A stretch of 5,469 bases of DNA from Coriobacteriales bacterium (GTDB lineage Bacteria; Actinomycetota; Coriobacteriia; Coriobacteriales; UBA8131). The stretch spans positions 1-5,469 of the forward strand of contig JAIRXA010000048.1 in assembly GCA_031268525.1 (NCBI GenBank). The letters are read 5' to 3'. Below, piece by piece: positions 1 through 3,143 of this stretch. A program made the translations under genes and the position numbers. The notes beneath the pieces were generated by a model that saw nothing but the letters and a program-made list of their open reading frames with translations, was not told the origin of the DNA and did no database searches. How positions within the stretch are numbered: position 1 is the first letter of the stretch; each line of letters starts with the position of its first letter.

Positions 1-347
1 GTCGCCTTGAGCGCGTCGAGATCAGCCGGATCATTGTCAAGCACTGCCTGAGCAATTTTGGCAACAAAGTTGGCAAAGACCTCATTACGTGAAACAAAGT
101 CGGTCTCGCAGTTGACCTCAACAAGCGCCGCTGACTGTGCGCCATCGGCGACGAGCGCGACAATGAGACCCTCGTTCGTCGCTCGTCCAGCCTTCTTGGC
201 AGCTGCCGCCAACCCGCGGGTGCGCAGAACATCAACGGCTTTCTCAAGCTCACCCTCGGCCTCGGTCAGAGCCTTTTTGCATTCCATCATACCTGCGCCT
301 GTCATATCGCGCAGTTCCTTTACCAGTGAAGCACCAATCTCTGCCAT
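1..347 (-). CDS. tsf: Translation elongation factor Ts (N-terminal part, cut by window edge)
   Basis: EF-Ts is the cytoplasmic nucleotide-exchange factor that releases GDP from EF-Tu during translation elongation. The 115 complete codons visible begin MAEIGASLVKELRDMTGAGM and continue MECKKALTEAEGELEKAVDVL, the standard N-terminal UBA-like domain (about residues 1-50) that contacts EF-Tu. The family hallmark NCETDFVSRNEVF follows at the start of the core domain. The ATG at 347-345 is preceded by a purine-rich Shine-Dalgarno stretch (GGAAGGAAGGA, 360-350) and matches the usual family start. The gene lies 201 bp downstream of rpsB on the same strand, the classic rpsB-tsf order. The C-terminal part lies outside the window. 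Identification is by recognised sequence and is nearly certain. Confidence 0.97.
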   Translation of the reverse strand, partial: MAEIGASLVKELRDMTGAGMMECKKALTEAEGELEKAVDVLRTRGLAAAAKKAGRATNEGLIVALVADGAQSAALVEVNCETDFVSRNEVFANFVAKIAQAVLDNDPADLDALKA

Positions 348-397
348 GATCCTTCCTTCCGCAAATGAGCGAATTCGAGATCCGCCCTGTGATTGTC

Positions 398-424
398 ATT
401 ATGGAGTAATCCGTACTCTCACAA
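398..424 (-). promoter_or_regulatory. Weak candidate promoter for tsf
   Basis: On the minus strand, CATAAT (403-398) matches the -10 consensus at five of six positions. TTGTGA (424-419) is a four-of-six -35 match, but the spacer is only 15 nt. It lies about 50 nt upstream of the tsf start. The rpsB-tsf gap is long enough for a separate tsf promoter, but this one could be chance, and co-transcription with rpsB is the default expectation. Confidence 0.22.
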
Positions 425-445
425 CTCGTCGCCTGTGTGGAGATA

Positions 446-529
446 CGAGCCACTCCGAACCCCGCTCTGAGTCCCACTCCAAACCCCGCTCTGAGCCCTG
501 TTCCCAGCCCTGTTTCGAGCTCTGCTCTA
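446..529 (-). repeat. 12-nt tandem repeat array in the rpsB-tsf gap
   Basis: Seven consecutive 12-nt units fit a plus-strand consensus close to AGCCCCGCTCTG: 446-457, 458-469, 470-481, 482-493, 494-505, 506-517 and 518-529. Units 458-469 and 482-493 are identical. As 24-nt units, 450-473 and 474-497 agree at 22 of 24 positions, and the copies nearer rpsB are more diverged. The array starts about 20 nt after the rpsB stop codon. On the mRNA strand it gives regularly spaced G runs. It is outside any credible reading frame: downstream of rpsB the S2 frame meets another stop after seven codons. It could be an expanding minisatellite or a structured RNA element. Confidence 0.8.
460..510 (-). other. 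Possible RNA G-quadruplex tract downstream of rpsB
   Basis: The minus (mRNA) strand carries six runs of three or four G, at 510-508, 505-503, 498-496, 487-484, 475-473 and 463-460. The gaps are 2, 4, 8, 8 and 9 nt. The first four runs form a G-quadruplex-compatible pattern with one slightly long loop. This is a sequence pattern only; folding is inferred. It overlaps the hairpin at 502-538, so the two structures would exclude each other. Confidence 0.4.
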
Positions 530-538
530 CAGCTGGGA
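502..538 (-). other. Strong mRNA hairpin just after rpsB
   Basis: Read on the mRNA strand, UCCCAGC (538-532) pairs perfectly with GCUGGGA (508-502). Inside it, UGU pairs with ACA and GAGC pairs with GCUC around an AGA loop, giving a long, nearly continuous stem. It begins about 10 nt after the rpsB TAA. No U run follows, so it is not a standard intrinsic terminator. More likely it is a 3'-end-protecting, processing or attenuation structure between rpsB and tsf. Confidence 0.5.
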
Positions 539-548
539 CTTCCGCACC

Positions 549-1412
549 TTACTCGAGAGCAGAAGTCTCCTCGGCAGCGAGCACGTCCTCGGGAGCGGCG
601 AGCTTCTCTGCAGCCACCTCACCCGCATCGACAGCCGCTTCCTCGACCGCTGTCTCCTCTGCATCGACAGCCGCTTCCGCAGACAGCTCTGCGGGCGTGT
701 CGATCAGTTCGGCTTCGGTGATGACGGCCGCAGTCGAGCCTGCCAGTATCGCGTCAGCGATGACTCCCACCAGCAGACTGACGGAACGAATCGCATCATC
801 ATTGGCCGGGATGCCAAAGTCCACCTCATCAGGATCAGCGTTCGTGTCGATGATACCGATGACCGGGATGCCGAGACGGTGGGCTTCGTGGATGGCAATC
901 TCCTCGCGCTTGGTATCGACAACAAACATTGCCTGCGGCACCGTCTTCATGTTGCGCACACCATCCAGATTCGCCCTCAACTTGCCAAGCTCCTTGCGCA
1001 AGCCGATTTGCTCCTTCTTGGGCAGCGATGCCATACGACCGTCGGCCTCCATCGCTTCAAGGTCTTCCATATAGGTAACGCGTGAACGAATGGTCACAAA
1101 GTTCGTGAGCATACCACCGAGCCAGCGGTTGTTCACGTAGGGCATACCACAACGCTCGGCGCAGGTTGCAACTGCCTCCTGAGCCTGTTTCTTCGTGCCA
1201 ACGAACAACAGCGTGCCGCCTTTGGCCGCCAGATCGGCGACGAAGCTATAGGCGTGATCCAGTTCAATAAGGGTTCTTTTGAGATCGATGATATAGATGC
1301 CGTTGCGATCCGTGAAGATATACGGCTTCATCTTGGGGTTCCACCTGCGAGTCTGATGCCCGAAATGGACGGCTGCGTCAAGCAGCGACCTGATGTTTAC
1401 AGTCGTGGCCAT
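549..1412 (-). CDS. rpsB: 30S ribosomal protein S2
   Basis: S2 is a small-subunit ribosomal protein that binds late in 30S assembly, near the S1 site. The 287-residue product shows the full family pattern: the N-terminal VHFGHQTRRWNPKMKPYIF (15-33), FVGTKKQAQEAV (70-81), YVNNRWLGGMLTNF (92-105), VPQAMFVVDTKREEIAIHEA (158-177) and DPDEVDFGIPANDDAIRSV (193-211). The ATG at 1412-1410 has a clear Shine-Dalgarno site, AAAGGAG (1424-1418). From about residue 228 the protein runs into a tail rich in Ala and Glu, absent from the 241-residue E. coli protein but common in actinobacterial S2. The tail contains a 12-residue internal duplication. tsf follows on the same strand. Expression probably starts at the promoter at 1594-1621, and S2 autoregulation through the long leader is possible. 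Confidence 0.98.
   Translation of the reverse strand: MATTVNIRSLLDAAVHFGHQTRRWNPKMKPYIFTDRNGIYIIDLKRTLIELDHAYSFVADLAAKGGTLLFVGTKKQAQEAVATCAERCGMPYVNNRWLGGMLTNFVTIRSRVTYMEDLEAMEADGRMASLPKKEQIGLRKELGKLRANLDGVRNMKTVPQAMFVVDTKREEIAIHEAHRLGIPVIGIIDTNADPDEVDFGIPANDDAIRSVSLLVGVIADAILAGSTAAVITEAELIDTPAELSAEAAVDAEETAVEEAAVDAGEVAAEKLAAPEDVLAAEETSALE
606..677 (-). repeat. 36-nt direct duplication in the S2 acidic tail
   Basis: Two adjacent 12-codon units encode EAAVDAEETAVE (residues 246-257) and EAAVDAGEVAAE (258-269). At the DNA level an 18-nt core, GCATCGACAGCCGCTTCC on the plus strand, is perfectly repeated at 625-642 and 661-678. This points to a fairly recent in-frame duplication in the disordered, acidic C-terminal extension of S2, where length changes are likely tolerated. 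Confidence 0.8.
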
Positions 1413-1587
1413 GCGTTCTCCTTTTGTTGTTTGGGAGGCATGAACCCTCCATGTCTCCGCCCTCTGCCGTGTTCATCCCCTGGTGTCCGCAACCCGTTCT
1501 CGCCTGTGCTTCAGCGGGCCACCTGCGGCCAAGGTCCCTCGGCATGTGTAATGTAGGATTGCTCCTTTTGCCCGTCTTGAGACGAAC
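1413..1587 (-). promoter_or_regulatory. Long rpsB 5' leader with possible translation-control structure
   Basis: The predicted transcription start near 1587 leaves a leader of about 175 nt before the rpsB ATG. It begins with a near-perfect 12-nt inverted repeat (CGTCT/AGACG, 1573-1584). CAAAAGGAG at 1570-1562 is a 9-nt exact copy of the sequence over the true Shine-Dalgarno site (1426-1418), but no well-spaced start codon follows it. Just before the real site, GGAGG (1450-1446) can pair with CCTCC (1438-1434), and CCTCC could instead pair with the GGAG of the Shine-Dalgarno site. These features suit translational autoregulation, as known for rpsB leaders in enterobacteria. No match to a known leader family is claimed. 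No other gene was seen in 1413-1683. Confidence 0.35.
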
Positions 1588-1593
1588 CGTATA

Positions 1594-1621
1594 AGTTTAG
1601 CAGAAACAAAGGTGGGGTCAA
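1594..1621 (-). promoter_or_regulatory. rpsB promoter (sigma-70 type, extended -10)
   Basis: On the minus strand, TTGACC (1621-1616, five of six -35 positions) is separated by 16 nt from TAAACT (1599-1594). A TGC directly upstream completes an extended -10, TGCTAAACT. It lies between DUF177 and rpsB in non-coding sequence and is the best promoter in the window. It implies that rpsB-tsf has its own start site in addition to any readthrough from the upstream genes. Confidence 0.7.
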
Positions 1622-1683
1622 ATGAACGGTTCTCGGCTTCTCGGCCTGCCGCGGCGGCCAGTCGCACCAGACGCGAGGGCGGG

Positions 1684-2211
1684 CTACAGCAGATCCCTCA
1701 GAGCGGCAAAAGGTCCCGAGGTGGATGGGGCGTCGGCGCAAGCACACTCCGTGGTAGTGCGATTCGCGCCACAGACCGGGCAGAGCCCGGCGCAATCCTC
1801 GCGACAGAGCACAACCTGTGGCAGCTCAAAGACGATCGTAGCGAGAATTGGCGGCGCGAGGTCTACCATACCATCGGCGCCAACCATGACCATGTCTTCA
1901 TCGATCAGCTCCAACTCCTCGTCGCGTGGATTGAGCATGAAGTAACACTCCACGTCCCCCTGCACCTCAACGAGAGCCTCTTCCAGACAGCGCGCGCATT
2001 CTGTCGTCGCCCGGGCGTGCGCCACGCCGACAAGCAACACGCCGTTTCCGGTGTTTGTCAGCTGTAGGTCATAGGCGATTCCGTCAACGAGGGTCAGGTG
2101 TAAGGCGCCCTTCTCAAGGACAGTAAGCGGTAGGACGCCCGTAAGCGAAGCAGTAGCCCCCAACTCGGCGAGTTGGGGAATGAGACGATACGAGAGCGTG
2201 GGGAGTTCCAA
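1684..2211 (-). CDS. yceD: DUF177 (YceD-family) protein with cysteine-rich C-terminus
   Basis: Members of this family are small soluble proteins linked to ribosome biogenesis, notably 23S rRNA accumulation; the exact activity is unsettled. The 175-residue product has the family core ARATTECARCLEEALVEVQG (66-85), an acidic middle segment, and the C-terminal signature CREDCAGLCPVCG (136-148) followed by CAC (156-158), then FAALRDLL at the end. The cysteines could form a metal site. The start is taken at TTG 2211-2209: no ATG or GTG is available in the 17 codons back to the upstream in-frame stop, and no Shine-Dalgarno site is evident. Translation may therefore be coupled to the coiled-coil gene that ends 51 nt upstream. 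rpmF, its common downstream partner, is missing. Family call strong; start codon uncertain. Confidence 0.88.
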   Translation of the reverse strand: MELPTLSYRLIPQLAELGATASLTGVLPLTVLEKGALHLTLVDGIAYDLQLTNTGNGVLLVGVAHARATTECARCLEEALVEVQGDVECYFMLNPRDEELELIDEDMVMVGADGMVDLAPPILATIVFELPQVVLCREDCAGLCPVCGANRTTTECACADAPSTSGPFAALRDLL

Positions 2212-2262
2212 GGGCGTGATGGGTATCGGCGTCAGCGCCGCGATGACCAGCCGCGACGGCTG

Positions 2263-2727
2263 TCAGCGTGTAGCCTTGTTATTGAGGCGCTCACGAACCC
2301 GTCGGACATTCTCGCCCAGACTGTCCAGGGTGCTTTCGATATGCGAGAAGACGCTGTCGGCGTAGTCCTCGGCGCCTGCACGAGTCTCGCGCTCCAACTC
2401 GTGCGCGTCGGCAAGAATGGTTTCTGCCTGCTGCTGGGCGATGCGACCAATCTCCTGCTCGCTTGCGATTAGCAGAGCTTGATTGCGTGCGTCCTCAAGA
2501 ATGCGGTTGCACTCAAACTCGGTGTCCTGCAAAAGGCCCTGACGCTCACGGACGATCTTACGCGCCTGCTCAAACTCCTCGGGAAATGCCTGTCGGATAT
2601 CGTCGATGATGTCGAGCGCGGGCCCGACCTCGATCTGCTTGCGATCCTTGTTGCCCAAGGCGGGTTTGCCGTCTTCGATAAGATCGGACAGCTCATCAAG
2701 TAATGCCAGAACGCCGGTTTCGTCCAT
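2263..2727 (-). CDS. SepIVA/DivIVA-like coiled-coil cell-division protein
   Basis: The 154-residue product starts MDETGVLALLDELSDLIEDG, a short helical N-terminus, followed by a linker (21-33) and a long charged helical region (about 50-150) that looks coiled-coil, with stretches such as FECNRILEDARNQALLIASE and QQQAETILADAHELERETRA. It has no signal peptide or membrane segment. Proteins of this kind upstream of DUF177 genes are often labelled ATPase or cell-division initiation protein. In mycobacteria the gene at this position (Rv2927c/MSMEG_2416) is SepIVA, a DivIVA-domain septation factor, so a role in septum or envelope growth is inferred from architecture and synteny. ATG 2727-2725 has a Shine-Dalgarno site, AGAAAGG (2740-2734), 6 nt upstream. 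Its TGA is in the same frame as the DUF177 gene downstream. Confidence 0.75.
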   Translation of the reverse strand: MDETGVLALLDELSDLIEDGKPALGNKDRKQIEVGPALDIIDDIRQAFPEEFEQARKIVRERQGLLQDTEFECNRILEDARNQALLIASEQEIGRIAQQQAETILADAHELERETRAGAEDYADSVFSHIESTLDSLGENVRRVRERLNNKATR

Positions 2728-2807
2728 CGTCGGCCTTTCTCTCTTTCAGCTTCATTTAAACTGCAAGCGCCCACAACACGAGAGGTCGCGCAGATACAAT
2801 CGGTATC

Positions 2808-2839
2808 AGTGTAGCAGCAATGCCAGAGGCGTGCCACAA
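2808..2839 (-). promoter_or_regulatory. Candidate promoter of the SepIVA-like/DUF177 pair
   Basis: The minus strand carries TGCTACACT (2816-2808), an extended -10 differing by one base from the rpsB one. The -35 is poor: TTGTGG (2839-2834) lies 20 nt from the hexamer, and nothing better occurs at 17 nt. An extended -10 can tolerate a weak -35. The implied leader is about 73 nt. Confidence 0.35.
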
Positions 2840-2860
2840 GAATGTCTTTTGGATATACGA

Positions 2861-2884
2861 GAGACAGGGCCAGAGACAGGGCCA
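2861..2884. repeat. Perfect 12-nt tandem duplication
   Basis: GAGACAGGGCCA occurs twice back to back (2861-2872 and 2873-2884) in the divergent intergenic region, upstream of both candidate promoters. It has the same period as the array after rpsB, and both contain ACAGGGC on one strand, but they are otherwise different. Confidence 0.75.
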
Positions 2885-2926
2885 TGCCCCGACCCTACCC
2901 CGGTAGCCGCAAGGAATGCTTGCCGA

Positions 2927-2948
2927 GAATCTGCCCGGAATCTGCCCA
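2927..2948. repeat. 11-nt tandem duplication
   Basis: GAATCTGCCCG (2927-2937) is followed directly by GAATCTGCCCA (2938-2948), ten of eleven identical. It sits 16 nt upstream of the candidate -35 of the surface-protein promoter and could be a repeated protein-binding site or simple slippage. Confidence 0.65.
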
Positions 2949-2963
2949 GCCTGCCTTTGTCCA

Positions 2964-2992
2964 CTTCCATCAAAGCTCAAAAAGGGTACAAT
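2964..2992 (+). promoter_or_regulatory. Candidate promoter of the BspA-like surface protein
   Basis: TACAAT (2987-2992) is a five-of-six -10 match at the edge of an AT-rich stretch. CTTCCA (2964-2969), 17 nt upstream, is only a three-of-six -35. Transcription would start near 2999 and give a leader of about 128 nt. The divergent arrangement with the SepIVA-like promoter leaves about 125 bp between the two starts and the duplications at 2861-2948, where shared regulators could bind. Confidence 0.45.
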
Positions 2993-3059
2993 CTGATCAA
3001 TGAATATTTTTACCTGAGGATAAACTTACCATAAAAAAGAAAGGAGGACTGGGGTCGTA

Positions 3060-3143
3060 ATGGCTCAAGAGAGAGGTTTACGCACGCAGATAAAGACAGA
3101 AAGTAACATTGAGAGAGAGGGTAACTATGGAGAAACGGGTTGA
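3060..3143 (+). CDS. Possible 27-codon upstream ORF overlapping the surface-protein start
   Basis: ATG 3060 opens a 27-codon frame ending at TGA 3141-3143. It begins MAQERGLRTQIKTESN and is polar with no recognisable domain. The strongest Shine-Dalgarno match in the region, AAAGGAGG (3040-3047), lies 12 nt upstream, which is long but usable. The frame overlaps the first 17 nt of the surface-protein gene, which is in a different frame and has a weaker site of its own. It may be a leader that couples or tunes translation of that gene, or the strong site may be incidental. Confidence 0.35.
   Translation: MAQERGLRTQIKTESNIEREGNYGETG

Noticed and set aside
58..1074. Long plus-strand reading frame (338 codons) opposite tsf and rpsB, rich in Ser and Ala.
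   Set aside because: It lies antisense to two certain genes, crosses their intergenic repeats, and has low-complexity composition explained by the codon pattern of the opposite strand.
1378..1545. Leader ORF starting at ATG 1545-1543 and running into rpsB.
   Set aside because: The only Shine-Dalgarno sequence is 16 nt from the ATG, and the peptide shows no recognisable feature; it is more likely chance.
1473..1667. Minus-strand 64-codon frame between DUF177 and rpsB, considered as a possible rpmF.
   Set aside because: It has no L32-like basic start or cysteine pairs, and its start lies upstream of the predicted rpsB promoter.
1622..1683. GC-rich inverted repeat (GGCC...GGCC around CCGCGG) after DUF177, considered as a terminator.
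   Set aside because: The stem is short and no U run follows; the rpsB promoter comes directly after it, so readthrough cannot be excluded but termination is unsupported.
2606..3034. Plus-strand 142-codon frame overlapping the SepIVA-like gene and the divergent region.
   Set aside because: Its first part is antisense to a supported gene, the rest crosses both candidate promoters, and no domain is recognisable.
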